From Beggiatoa alba B18LD (GTDB lineage Bacteria > Pseudomonadota > Gammaproteobacteria > Beggiatoales > Beggiatoaceae): 64,000 nucleotides of DNA. Positions within the stretch are counted from its first letter, which is position 1; the number at the start of each line of letters is the position of its first letter. Where the stretch lies: contig NZ_JH600070.1 in the NCBI RefSeq assembly GCF_000245015.1, forward strand, positions 1,227,284 to 1,291,283. Direction: 5' to 3'. Shown piece by piece: positions 39,844 to 50,000 of this stretch. The notes under the pieces are model-generated. The model had not been told where the DNA came from, did no database searches, and saw only the letters and a program-made list of their open reading frames with translations. A program made the position numbers and the translations under genes.

Positions 39844-39882
39844 ATATATACTCACTACTTTTTGACCAAAGGAAAACGCTAC

Positions 39883-40854
39883 ATGAGCGCAACAATTATT
39901 GAACAAGCCACCCCCCGCTTACAACGTTCAGAACTCGCCGTTCCCGGCTCAAATCCCGCCTTCTTTGAAAAAGCCGCCCAATCAGATGTCGACTGCATCT
40001 TCTTAGACCTAGAAGACTCGATTGCCCCCGACGAAAAAGAAAAAGCCCGTAGCAACGTCGTTGCAGCCCTTAACGACATTGACTGGGGCACAAAAACCAT
40101 GCTCGTGCGGATTAACGGCTTAGACACCCACTACATGTATAAAGACGTGATTGACGTAGTAGAAAACTGCCCGCGTTTAGACATGTTACTGATTCCAAAA
40201 GTGGGCGTTCCCGCCGATTTATACGCGCTAGACATGCTAGTCACACAAATCGAAATTGCCAAAAAACGCACTAAACGCTTAGGCTTTGAAATCCTGATTG
40301 AAACCGCATTAGGCATGGCAAATGTTGAAGCCATTGCCCAAGCCAGCAAACGCCTAGAAGCCATGAGCTTTGGTGTTGCCGACTATGCCGCCTCAACCCG
40401 CGCACGGACAACCGTTATCGGTGGTGCGCACCCCGAATATGGCGTATTAACCGATAAAAACAGCGAAGGTGGTCGTGATTTTCATTGGAATGACATGTGG
40501 CACTACGCACAAGCCCGCATGGTTGTTGCCTGTCGCGCCTATGGCTTACGCCCTATCGATGGTCCTTTCGGCGATTTCAGCGACCCCGATGGCTACACCG
40601 CCGCCGCTAAACGCGCCGCCATTCTCGGCTACGAAGGTAAATGGGCGATTCATCCCTCACAAGTTGCTTTAGCCAATGCCGTTTTCAGTCCTTCAGAAGC
40701 AGAAGTGACGAAAGCAAAACGGATTTTAGAAGCGATGGCACAAGCACAAAAAGAAGGAAAAGGTGCGGTTAGCTTAGATGGTCGTTTAATCGACGTTGCC
40801 AGTATCAAAATGGCAGAAAATTTAATTCAGAAAGCAAAGAGTATTGGAATGTAA
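39883..40854 (+). CDS. mcl: L-malyl-CoA/beta-methylmalyl-CoA lyase
   Basis: HpcH/HpaI-type aldolase of about 323 residues, from the ATG at 39883 (MSATIIEQATPRLQRSEL), with an AAGGAAA site. An earlier frame extension is part of element B and is rejected. Motifs include DCIFLDLEDSIAPDEKEKA, LVRINGLDT, LLIPKVGVPADLY, EILIETALGMAN and AMSFGVADYAASTRART, the block typical of malyl-CoA lyases. The enzyme cleaves malyl-CoA to acetyl-CoA and glyoxylate in the serine cycle, or works in related C2/C3 pathways. With fhcA in the same window this supports a C1-assimilating metabolism. Citrate lyase beta homologues are related but match less well. Confidence 0.88.
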   Translation: MSATIIEQATPRLQRSELAVPGSNPAFFEKAAQSDVDCIFLDLEDSIAPDEKEKARSNVVAALNDIDWGTKTMLVRINGLDTHYMYKDVIDVVENCPRLDMLLIPKVGVPADLYALDMLVTQIEIAKKRTKRLGFEILIETALGMANVEAIAQASKRLEAMSFGVADYAASTRARTTVIGGAHPEYGVLTDKNSEGGRDFHWNDMWHYAQARMVVACRAYGLRPIDGPFGDFSDPDGYTAAAKRAAILGYEGKWAIHPSQVALANAVFSPSEAEVTKAKRILEAMAQAQKEGKGAVSLDGRLIDVASIKMAENLIQKAKSIGM

Positions 40855-40877
40855 GCAGTTTTTATAAGGCAAAAATA

Positions 40878-40910
40878 AGAACTAACAATTTTAAAAAGAT
40901 TGTTAGTTCT
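40878..40910. terminator. Stem-loop between mcl and the Septu genes
   Basis: Perfect 12-base arms AGAACTAACAAT and ATTGTTAGTTCT with a 9-base loop. It lies 24 bases after the mcl stop and about 26 bases before ptuA. There is no T-run, so it could be a weak terminator or a structure in the ptuA leader. The whole gap is only 81 bases, too short for a retron RNA and reverse transcriptase. Confidence 0.55.
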
Positions 40911-40935
40911 ACACGAATTATCAAGGAATAAATCT

Positions 40936-42219
40936 ATGTCACTGTTACCCCCTTTTAAAATTAACATGTTGCAATTGCAAAACTTTAGAGGGATTAAATC
41001 ATTAAACATTGAATTTAATGAACAGGTAACTATCTTTGCAGGCAAAAATGGTGCAGGTAAATCTAGCATATTAGATGCACTTGCTATGTCTTTATCATGG
41101 ATAATTGCCCGTGTTCGCCACGCGGGAACATCTGGACGTTTGATTCAAGAAAATGACATTTATAATACAGAAGCATACGCACTGATTAAAGTAGAAGGAA
41201 AAACAGATTTACCAATCGTATGGCAATTGTTCAAGGGAAAAAAAGGTAAACCAAAATCAATAGAAAGCTCTGTATTACACGATGTTTCTAATTACGCAAA
41301 AAACCTACAAGTACAATTAACTGAGCACAATATCCTACCATTATTTGTCTATTATCCTGTCAATAGAGCAGTTTTAGATATTCCACTTAGAATTAGAAAA
41401 AAACATAAGTTTGAAATCTTAGAAGCCTATGAAGTTGCTTTAACCAGTGCGGCAGATTTTCGTCAATTTTTTGAATGGTTTCGCAATCGTGAAGATTTAG
41501 AAAATGAGGAAAAAGCTTTCTATCAACAAAAGCTTAATAAAGATGATGTTCAGTTAAGCGCAGTTAGAAAAGCATTAGAAATATTTTTGTCTGAATTAAC
41601 GCAATTTAGAGTTCGTCGCAATCCACTCTGTTTAACCGCAATCAAACAAGGGATTGAAATTCAAGTTAATCAACTGTCTGATGGTGAGAAATGCTTAATT
41701 GCATTAATTGGCGATTTGGCACGTCGTTTAGCCATAGCTAATCCATCTTTATTAAATCCTTTAGAAGGGGCTGGCATCGTTTTAATTGATGAACTTGAAT
41801 TGCATTTGCATCCTGCATGGCAACGCCAAATTATTCGCCAATTAACTCAGACCTTTCCAAACTGTCAGTTTGTATTAACCACTCATTCCCCACAAATTTT
41901 GGGAGAAGTAGAAGGTAAAAATATTCGCTTATTACATCGTGATAACGACACTAAAGAGATTGTTTGTTATACCCCAAAACAGGCTTTAGGCTTAGACTCG
42001 GCAGAAGTTACTAGCGAATTAATGCAGGCTGAAAAACGGGATATAGAAACCACAAACGCCTTAAAAACTATTTTTGATTTAATTGATAAAGAAGATTTTA
42101 GTCAGGCAAAGGTAGCAATTGATAACTTAAAACACCGTCTCAATGGGGATATTCCCGACATTGTACAGGCGGAGGCTTTAATCACGATGTTAGCAATGGA
42201 TAACGAACATCATGATTAA
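40936..42219 (+). CDS. ptuA: Septu-type defence ATPase PtuA
   Basis: A roughly 427-residue AAA15/RecF-like ATPase from the ATG at 40936 with an AAGGAA site. Walker A is GKNGAGKSS at 36-44, preceded by LQNFRGIKSLNIEF. The signature-like segment is LSDGEKCLIALIGDL, Walker B is GIVLIDELELHLHPAW, and the switch histidine is in LTTHSPQIL. The partner PtuB-type HNH gene overlaps its end by 8 bases. In known Septu systems PtuA senses nucleotide or phage status and controls the nuclease PtuB. No retron reverse transcriptase is adjacent, so the plain two-gene Septu form is inferred. Confidence 0.8.
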   Translation: MSLLPPFKINMLQLQNFRGIKSLNIEFNEQVTIFAGKNGAGKSSILDALAMSLSWIIARVRHAGTSGRLIQENDIYNTEAYALIKVEGKTDLPIVWQLFKGKKGKPKSIESSVLHDVSNYAKNLQVQLTEHNILPLFVYYPVNRAVLDIPLRIRKKHKFEILEAYEVALTSAADFRQFFEWFRNREDLENEEKAFYQQKLNKDDVQLSAVRKALEIFLSELTQFRVRRNPLCLTAIKQGIEIQVNQLSDGEKCLIALIGDLARRLAIANPSLLNPLEGAGIVLIDELELHLHPAWQRQIIRQLTQTFPNCQFVLTTHSPQILGEVEGKNIRLLHRDNDTKEIVCYTPKQALGLDSAEVTSELMQAEKRDIETTNALKTIFDLIDKEDFSQAKVAIDNLKHRLNGDIPDIVQAEALITMLAMDNEHHD

Positions 42220-42853
42220 AATTGTCAAACATATTGAGCCTAATTCGTTGATACAACATAGATGTCAAGACAATGCAACGTATAACGATTTATCAAAGGA
42301 AGCAAAAGATGAACTACGTCATCAATTGCTCATAGAGCAGGGGTATTTATGCGCCTACTGTATGCAACGAATTGAAAAAGAGAACTCGAAAATTGAGCAT
42401 TGGCATTGTCAAAGTCGTTATCCTAAAGAACAATTAGATTATAAAAATATGCTCGCTGTTTGTCAGGGAAACGAAGGACAAGATGAAAAACAACAACATT
42501 GTGATACAAAAAAAGGAAACACTGATATTACCTGTCATCCTGCTGACTCAGCATCTCAATATTTGCTGGAAACCCTAAAATATTTAGGTGATGGACGAAT
42601 TCAATCAACAGAATCTGAATTAAATAAACAAATAGAAACAATTTTAAATTTAAATATTAGTCGTTTGATGGATAATCGTAAAAATATTGTGATTGCAGTT
42701 AAAAAAGTGCTGAATAGCAAAAAAGGCTCACGCACACAATCAGAAATTCAACAATATTTAAATCGTTGGAAATCAAGAGATGTTGGCGGAAAATACCAAG
42801 CATATTGTGGTGTTGCTATTGACTATTTAGAAAAGAAATTAAAGCGTTTTTAG
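42212..42853 (+). CDS. ptuB: Septu-type HNH endonuclease PtuB
   Basis: A 213-residue HNH nuclease of the TIGR02646/PtuB family. The HNH core reads LCAYCMQRIEKENSKIEHW, then LDYKNMLAVCQGN. The zinc cysteines and the EH-N arrangement are intact, so it looks active. C-terminal helices with RKNIVIAVKKVLNSK complete it. Its start is inside ptuA (ATGATTAAAATTGTC), typical of tightly coupled toxin or effector genes. A bidirectional hairpin terminator follows. Confidence 0.82.
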   Translation: MIKIVKHIEPNSLIQHRCQDNATYNDLSKEAKDELRHQLLIEQGYLCAYCMQRIEKENSKIEHWHCQSRYPKEQLDYKNMLAVCQGNEGQDEKQQHCDTKKGNTDITCHPADSASQYLLETLKYLGDGRIQSTESELNKQIETILNLNISRLMDNRKNIVIAVKKVLNSKKGSRTQSEIQQYLNRWKSRDVGGKYQAYCGVAIDYLEKKLKRF

Positions 42854-42874
42854 TGATAAATGCGCGATTAAACC

Positions 42875-42912
42875 CCGCTAAAAAGACCTATTCACCCGCG
42901 TCTTTTTAGCGG
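42875..42912. terminator. Bidirectional terminator after ptuB
   Basis: Perfect 13-base arms CCGCTAAAAAGAC and GTCTTTTTAGCGG with a 12-base loop, between the ptuB stop and the converging cysB stop. Confidence 0.75.
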
Positions 42913-42948
42913 TTTAGTAATATTCAATAAAATTCCCTTCATGCCCCT

Positions 42949-43953
<1,005 letters not shown>

Positions 43954-44100
43954 TTAGCTGTCAACTATTCATTTAAAGAATAAGGTGATTTCGCTATAGT
44001 GTAAAGCATGGATGTGAAATTCTATCGTTCCATTGATGTTGTTCTGTGTGTTTTTAATGTTCTGCAACGTTATTTTTTATTTTACAAACAGTATCTTATT

Positions 44101-44997
44101 ATGACTCGTCAACTAACCCATTTAGAAGTTTTGGAGAGCGAATCGATTCACATCATCCGCGAGGTGGTCGCTGAATTTCGTAATCCTGTTATGTTGTATT
44201 CCATTGGTAAAGATTCCAGTGTGATGTTACGCCTTGCGCAAAAAGCGTTTTACCCTGCGCCTATTCCTTTCCCTTTAATGCACATTGATACGGGTTATAA
44301 GTTTAAGGAAATGATTACGTTCCGCGATGAATATACGCGGTCTATTGGGGCGCGTTTGATTGTTCATCGTAATGAAAAAGCCATTGCTGAAGGGGCACAT
44401 CCGCAAAAATTAGGGGTGGCACGTTGTTGTGGGGCATTAAAAACAGCAGCGTTGTTGGAGGGGTTAGAGAAACATGGGTTTGATGCCGCTTTTGGCGGGG
44501 CGCGACGTGATGAGGAGCGTTCACGGGCAAAAGAGCGTATTTTCTCGTTCCGTGATGAGTTTGGTCAGTGGGAACCTCGCAATCAACGCCCTGAGTTGTG
44601 GCATTTGTATAATGGGCGGATTCATGAGGGGGAATCTGTGCGGGTTTTTCCCTTATCGAATTGGACTGAGATGGATGTATGGGAGTATATCCTGCAAGAG
44701 GATATTCCGATTGTGCCTTTGTATTTCGCAAAAGAGCGGAAGATGGTGCAGCGGGGGACGGTGTTGATTCCTGCGGATGATGTGATTTTAGGGGAAAATG
44801 AGAAAGTTGAGGATGTGTTATGTCGTTTCCGTACATTAGGGTGTGCGCCATGTACGGGCGCGGTGCGTTCTTCGGCGGTGACGTTGGAGGAGATTGTTGA
44901 AGAATCTGCGGTTGCAACACGGAGCGAGCGGGAAACACGGATTATTGATCATGGTAATTCTTCAATGGAAGATAAGAAACGGGAAGGGTATTTTTAA
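44101..44997 (+). CDS. cysD: Sulfate adenylyltransferase subunit 2
   Basis: A 298-residue PAPS-reductase-like ATP sulfurylase small subunit. The start is the ATG at 44101 ([20 protein letters not shown]), matching the usual N-terminus; in-frame sequence from 44008 is non-homologous leader. The PP-loop is [18 protein letters not shown], with [12 protein letters not shown] and the C-terminal CPT-type loop [15 protein letters not shown]. With CysN it makes APS from sulfate and ATP using GTP hydrolysis. cysN starts immediately after the stop. Confidence 0.96.
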   Translation: MTRQLTHLEVLESESIHIIREVVAEFRNPVMLYSIGKDSSVMLRLAQKAFYPAPIPFPLMHIDTGYKFKEMITFRDEYTRSIGARLIVHRNEKAIAEGAHPQKLGVARCCGALKTAALLEGLEKHGFDAAFGGARRDEERSRAKERIFSFRDEFGQWEPRNQRPELWHLYNGRIHEGESVRVFPLSNWTEMDVWEYILQEDIPIVPLYFAKERKMVQRGTVLIPADDVILGENEKVEDVLCRFRTLGCAPCTGAVRSSAVTLEEIVEESAVATRSERETRIIDHGNSSMEDKKREGYF

Positions 44998-46278
44998 ATG
45001 AACGCATCAACAAGTCTCGTTTTAAATACGCATAGTGGTTTATTACGCTTTGCAACGTCGGGTAGTGTGGATGATGGTAAGTCGACGTTAATTGGTCGCC
45101 TGTTGGTTGATACAAAAGGGATTTATGAAGACCAGTTGCAGGCGGCGCAGAATTATCATGAGCGTAAGGGCGGTTCTGGGGTCGATTTAGCGTTATTAAC
45201 CGATGGTTTGCAAGCCGAGCGTGACCAAGGGATTACGATTGATGTGGCTTATCGGTATTTTGCGACACCGCGCCGTAAATTTATTATTGCAGATACACCC
45301 GGTCATGAGCAGTACACGCGGAATATGGTGACAGGGGCGAGTACGGCGGATTTAGCAATTGTGTTAATTGATGCGCGTAAGGGCATATTGCCTCAATCTC
45401 GTCGTCATGCGTGTATTTCGCATTTATTGGAAATTCCGCATTTAATTGTTGCTATTAATAAGATGGATTTGGTGGATTATTCGGAATCGGTTTATCAGAA
45501 TATCGTCGCGGATTTTCGTCTATTTGCAGAGAAATTAGGCTTGCATGATGTGCATTACATTCCGATTTCTGCGTTAAATGGGGATATGGTGGTTACTCGT
45601 GGCGATAATATGCCTTGGTATCAAGGCGAAACCTTGTTAGGGACGTTAGAAACGGTGTCTATTGCCCGTGATTTAACCGCGCATCCGTTCCGTTTTCCTG
45701 TACAAGTGGTTAATCGTCCACAGGGTGAGGAATTGCATGATTTCCGTGGCTATATGGGACGTGTAGAAACAGGGGTGATTCATGTTGGGGATGCGGTCAC
45801 GGTGTTGCCGAGTGGGATGACGAGCCATGTTAAGGCGATTTATACGCCACAGGGGGAAACTGATGAGGCTTTCGCGCCGCAATCGGTGACGCTGACGTTA
45901 ACGGATGAACGTGATATTTCTCGCGGGGATTTATTAGTTAAAACAGGTGATACACCACGCATCGAAAAGCAGTTTGAAGCAAAAATTTGTTGGTTAGATG
46001 GGACTGCTTTGGATTTTAGTAAAAAGTATTGGTTAAAGCACACAACGCAAACTGTACGCGCCGTTGTTAGCCAGTTGTATTACACCTTAGATATTCATTC
46101 TTTAGAACAAAAGAGTGATGTTGGGCATAACTTGCAAATGAATGAAATCGGCTTAGTGGCGATTAAGGTGTTAAAGCCGTTAGTAATTGATGCTTATACG
46201 GAAAATCGTGGCACAGGGAGTTTTATTCTGATTGATAGCGATACAAATAATACCGTTGCTGCGGGTATGATTGTGTAA
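44998..46278 (+). CDS. cysN: Sulfate adenylyltransferase subunit 1 (GTPase)
   Basis: A 426-residue translation-factor-like GTPase. The G1 motif is SVDDGKSTLIGRLL, G3 is DTPGHEQYTRNM and G4 is AINKMDLVD. Domains II and III follow with MGRVETGVIHVGDAV. It lacks a C-terminal APS kinase (CysC) domain and is somewhat shorter than E. coli CysN (about 475). Directly abuts cysD. A perfect CCCCCATA/TATGGGGG hairpin (46297-46329) follows. Confidence 0.95.
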   Translation: MNASTSLVLNTHSGLLRFATSGSVDDGKSTLIGRLLVDTKGIYEDQLQAAQNYHERKGGSGVDLALLTDGLQAERDQGITIDVAYRYFATPRRKFIIADTPGHEQYTRNMVTGASTADLAIVLIDARKGILPQSRRHACISHLLEIPHLIVAINKMDLVDYSESVYQNIVADFRLFAEKLGLHDVHYIPISALNGDMVVTRGDNMPWYQGETLLGTLETVSIARDLTAHPFRFPVQVVNRPQGEELHDFRGYMGRVETGVIHVGDAVTVLPSGMTSHVKAIYTPQGETDEAFAPQSVTLTLTDERDISRGDLLVKTGDTPRIEKQFEAKICWLDGTALDFSKKYWLKHTTQTVRAVVSQLYYTLDIHSLEQKSDVGHNLQMNEIGLVAIKVLKPLVIDAYTENRGTGSFILIDSDTNNTVAAGMIV

Positions 46279-46296
46279 TATCTAAGGTGTTAATAT

Positions 46297-46329
46297 CCCC
46301 CATAGCGTGTCAGTATGCCGTTATGGGGG
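46297..46329. terminator. Stem-loop between cysN and the TonB receptor gene
   Basis: Perfect arms CCCCCATA and TATGGGGG with a 17-base loop in the 63-base gap between converging stops. No T-run, so it is only a candidate terminator. Confidence 0.5.
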
Positions 46330-46341
46330 AGTGCTTGAGCG

Positions 46342-48456
46342 TTAGAAACTGACTTCTAGCCCTAATAGATAAGTGCGACCCCGATTTAAAATCCCTTCAT
46401 TAAAGTCTGTCAACTTTGAGGAGCTGTAGTAGTCTTCATCGAACAGATTTTCTACGGTGCTAATAGCGGTTATGTTTTTATTAACGCGGTAACGAATATT
46501 CATATTAGCCACCCAAAAGGCATCTAATGACACGTATTGACCTGCTTGAATTTCTTGTTCTACATCGTCATTAAAATATCCATTAAGGTTGAAATTCCAA
46601 TCTTTATATTCATAGTTCGCAATTGCGGAAAAGGTTTGCGTGGGAAAACGATGCGGATTTTCTTCGGTATTTAAGAGATAAGTGTAAGCTGCTCGTAAAG
46701 AAAAGCCTTGAAACGTATCGGTTGTGGCTTCCAATTCAAAACCGTCTGTTGTTAGCTTATCTTCTAAATTCATAAACTTTCGTTTTCCATCAACGAGAAT
46801 CGTATCAATCTTGTCTTGCGAGCGACTGTTAAAGTAAGTCAATGCCGTTTGAAACCCTGAATGTTGTTGTAACCATGCAAATTCTAAGGTTTTAATTTTC
46901 TCCGCTTCTAAATCAGGATTGCCTAGTTGTAGGTAGGTCAATTGACGAATAGAGGGAGCGCGGAAAGCCTCGCCATACATGGCTTTAAATTTAGTCGCTT
47001 GGCTAAACGAATAAATCGCGGCTAAACGAGGATTTACAGTGCTACCAAAATCGGAATAATGATCATAACGTGCGCCAATAATCAAATCTAAAGATTCCGT
47101 AGGTTTATATTTATGTTGAAAATACGCGCCTAAAATATCACGCCCATTATTGTCATTATAAACACTGGTTGGTTGAACAGTGCCGTAATAAGTGACATTT
47201 CCTGCTTGTGGATTTGCCTGTAATGCTGTGTTTAATTCAGCAAGATTGTAATTACTTAATAATTGATATTTATCAATAACAGGGGTGTACCACTGTACGC
47301 CAAAAGAAGACTCATGTACTTGATTCCACCGTTGACGACCATTAATACCAATATTCCAAGCATGTTCACGGGCATTTGCAACTTGTAAGACATTATCATT
47401 AGTTTCAGTTACCACTGTATCAGGAAGACTTTGCATATAAAGCATGTTGTACACCTGCTCCGACATGGTATAGTCCATATCAATATAGCTTGCTTCTAAT
47501 GACCAATGAGATTCCGAAGTGTTAATAAAATCATATTGAAATGCAAATACATTTCTATTGGACTCGTAACTTTCCCCTAAATGACTACTGACATAAAAGT
47601 CATCAAATTGCCGTGCACTATGTTGTAATTTAATTGTTAAATCCTTATAAGATAAGGAAATATTAGCAAGTTTACTTTGACGGGGGTCTTGCGTTGAGCC
47701 AGTTAATGAGCTGACTAAACTATCATAAGATTGTCCCGCATCTTCATAATAACGAGCAGATGCAGAGGCGTGCCAATCCTTACCTTTTTTAGAAGTATTA
47801 AAATAAATTTCCCTGCTGTCTAAATTACCAGCACCAATGAAAACCTCATTCGCATCTGTTTCTGTAATGATATTAACAACGCCTGAAAATGCACCCGTTC
47901 CATATAAAGCAGAACCTGGCCCCCGAATGACCTCAACTTGTTTAACGTTATATAACGAAATTAAGTGATTATAATCTAATGCACCGCCCCCTAAATCGCC
48001 ATTAAGACGCTGTCCATCCATCATAAAGAGGATGTTGTAAGAGGCTTGTGGTGTTGTACTGCCCCGTGCGCTGACACTATAACCTTGTCCAAATACCGTT
48101 TCACGAGTTGCAATAAAACCTGGTACAAAATGCAATAAATCCTCGACAGTTTTTACCCCCATCCGTTTTAATTGTTGGCGGGTAAACACGGTCACAGAAG
48201 AAGGTGCATCTTCTAACTTTTCTTCTGTTTTTGAAGCAACGGTAATTGGGATTACTAACAGGTCTTCAATAGGAACATCTAGTAAGTCATCAGCCGCTGC
48301 TTTTAACGCATAGCTAACGCTAAACAGTAGGGTACATAATGGTATGTATTTAAAAAGTTGCCAAACAATAGCGGAAAAGCGGACTTGTCTCTGTCGTGAC
48401 AGATAAGGGGAACGTAACGCGCTATCTTTTGCATGATTTACTATATCTTGTAACAT
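46342..48456 (-). CDS. TonB-dependent outer membrane receptor
   Basis: A 704-residue protein with an N-terminal extension and signal peptide (YIPLCTLLFSVSYALKAAA). A plug domain (EDAPSSVTVFTRQQLKRMGV, VEVIRGPGSALYG) is followed by a long beta-barrel ending in aromatic residues (LLGLEVSF). The plug opening IPITVASKTEEKL resembles cobalamin/iron-type receptors, but the substrate is not evident. No exbB/tonB or ABC genes adjoin it. In the 48457-48995 gap upstream I found an AT-rich leader, a GAGCAA/TTGCTC small hairpin (48635-48652), and no recognisable cobalamin riboswitch. Confidence 0.88.
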   Translation of the reverse strand: MLQDIVNHAKDSALRSPYLSRQRQVRFSAIVWQLFKYIPLCTLLFSVSYALKAAADDLLDVPIEDLLVIPITVASKTEEKLEDAPSSVTVFTRQQLKRMGVKTVEDLLHFVPGFIATRETVFGQGYSVSARGSTTPQASYNILFMMDGQRLNGDLGGGALDYNHLISLYNVKQVEVIRGPGSALYGTGAFSGVVNIITETDANEVFIGAGNLDSREIYFNTSKKGKDWHASASARYYEDAGQSYDSLVSSLTGSTQDPRQSKLANISLSYKDLTIKLQHSARQFDDFYVSSHLGESYESNRNVFAFQYDFINTSESHWSLEASYIDMDYTMSEQVYNMLYMQSLPDTVVTETNDNVLQVANAREHAWNIGINGRQRWNQVHESSFGVQWYTPVIDKYQLLSNYNLAELNTALQANPQAGNVTYYGTVQPTSVYNDNNGRDILGAYFQHKYKPTESLDLIIGARYDHYSDFGSTVNPRLAAIYSFSQATKFKAMYGEAFRAPSIRQLTYLQLGNPDLEAEKIKTLEFAWLQQHSGFQTALTYFNSRSQDKIDTILVDGKRKFMNLEDKLTTDGFELEATTDTFQGFSLRAAYTYLLNTEENPHRFPTQTFSAIANYEYKDWNFNLNGYFNDDVEQEIQAGQYVSLDAFWVANMNIRYRVNKNITAISTVENLFDEDYYSSSKLTDFNEGILNRGRTYLLGLEVSF

Positions 48457-48995
48457 TGATTAGTAATTCCTCATGTTGAGTCATTCAATAAAACACCTTA
48501 TAGGTATATAACAATAGTGCGATTTTTCTATTATTGTCGATGTCGCACTACCTCGCGATATTAACCGCAAGCATGATTTAGGATTGTCACGTTTTCCTAG
48601 TCAGCTTGTGTTAAATGATTAGCTTGGTTTAATGAGCAAATAAAATTGCTCCTACCTTAAGATGCCAACAAAACTCAACATCTGTTTAGATGGCGTTTTT
48701 TATAATTTTTTATCTATATACTTGCTGACGGCTTATTGTCATAAACTGAGCATAGATGCGATTCTATCAAATTATAAAAAATGAAGCATTATTATTAATA
48801 TTTATTTGATAAATATAAATTTTTATATAAATAAAATTTATTTTTATAGGGTATTTTCTTTAAATTAAAGGAAATTTAAAGAATTCACAGAAAATGTGAT
48901 TACCTGCATTTTTAAGACCACTATCTTTTATAATACATCGTTACTGAAGATAGTTACTTAAATATCATATTAATTTTACTTGGGAATATTCTTGC

Positions 48996-49901
48996 ATGGT
49001 ACATAACACGGTAGATTGGCAAGCAATTTCGACCCATATCAGTGATACCACAGGGCAATATTTTGAGGTACAAACACATTACCCCATTGCAGGTGGATGT
49101 ATTAACCACGTTTATCGAATTGAAGGCGCAGGACAAAATTATTTTGTCAAACTCAATGATGTGAATAAATTAGATATGTTTATTGCAGAAGCAATGGGTT
49201 TAGCTGAATTAGGACAACCTGCGGTGATTAAAGTCCCTGTCCCCATTTGCTGGGGAAAAACCTCAGAACATGCCTATCTTGTCTTAGAATACTTATTACT
49301 CCGTAGAGACAATTTACAATACAGTAGCGCAAAATTCGGGCAACAATTAGCCGTGATGCATCACGTTTCTTGCACACCCGTGCCTTTTGGTTGGTATCGT
49401 GATAACTATATCGGTACGAGTTTACAAACAAATACACTGACATTTGACTGGGTTGAATTCTGGCGACATCAACGACTGGGATATCAATTGCAATTAGCCG
49501 CAAAGAATGGCTATTACGGCGAGCTGCAAAACTTAGGGATGCAATTGATGGAAGAGTTGGATTTATTCTTTACCACCTATCAGCCATTTAATTCATTACT
49601 ACATGGCGATTTATGGTCAGGAAATTATGACGTTGATATTCATGGTGAACCCGTCATTTTTGACCCTGCAATGTATTACGGTGATAGAGAAGCTGATATT
49701 GCAATGACAGAATTATTCGGCGGTTTCCATTCCAGCTTTTATGATGCGTATCAAGCAACATGGAAACTAGATGAAGGCTATACGGTCAGAAAAAATTTAT
49801 ATAACCTATATCACATCTTAAATCATCTTAATCTCTTTGGCGGTGGCTACCTCGCACAAGCAGAACGCATGATGCGCCAACTACTCAGCGAATTGCATTA
49901 A
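48996..49901 (+). CDS. Fructosamine kinase family protein
   Basis: A 301-residue protein of the fructosamine/ketosamine-3-kinase family (E. coli YniA type). Motifs include AGGCINHVYRIEG, the catalytic LLHGDLWSGN, and the metal-binding IFDPAMYYGDREADIAMTEL. It phosphorylates ketosamine adducts for repair of glycated proteins in known members. Length matches the family (about 290). Confidence 0.9.
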   Translation: MVHNTVDWQAISTHISDTTGQYFEVQTHYPIAGGCINHVYRIEGAGQNYFVKLNDVNKLDMFIAEAMGLAELGQPAVIKVPVPICWGKTSEHAYLVLEYLLLRRDNLQYSSAKFGQQLAVMHHVSCTPVPFGWYRDNYIGTSLQTNTLTFDWVEFWRHQRLGYQLQLAAKNGYYGELQNLGMQLMEELDLFFTTYQPFNSLLHGDLWSGNYDVDIHGEPVIFDPAMYYGDREADIAMTELFGGFHSSFYDAYQATWKLDEGYTVRKNLYNLYHILNHLNLFGGGYLAQAERMMRQLLSELH

Positions 49902-50000
49902 CGCGCTATCACCGCATGATGAATATCATGGACTTCCTGTAGGAGAGGGAGAGTACAACAGCTTAAAATGCTTGTTTTTCTAAATGATGGGAACACTTAC

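Noticed and set aside
39799-39882. N-terminal extension of malyl-CoA lyase
   Set aside because: It is translated from element B and not homologous to the family; the ATG at 39883 has a good ribosome-binding site.
40855-40935. Retron RNA and reverse transcriptase upstream of the PtuA/PtuB genes
   Set aside because: Only 81 bases are available, containing one stem-loop; no reverse transcriptase in the window.
44342-44938. Minus-strand frame of 198 residues within cysD
   Set aside because: Wholly antisense to a certain gene, Pro/His/Ser-rich, no recognisable domain.
48457-48995. Cobalamin riboswitch upstream of the TonB receptor
   Set aside because: No recognisable B12-box or conserved core seen; the region is AT-rich with only minor hairpins.
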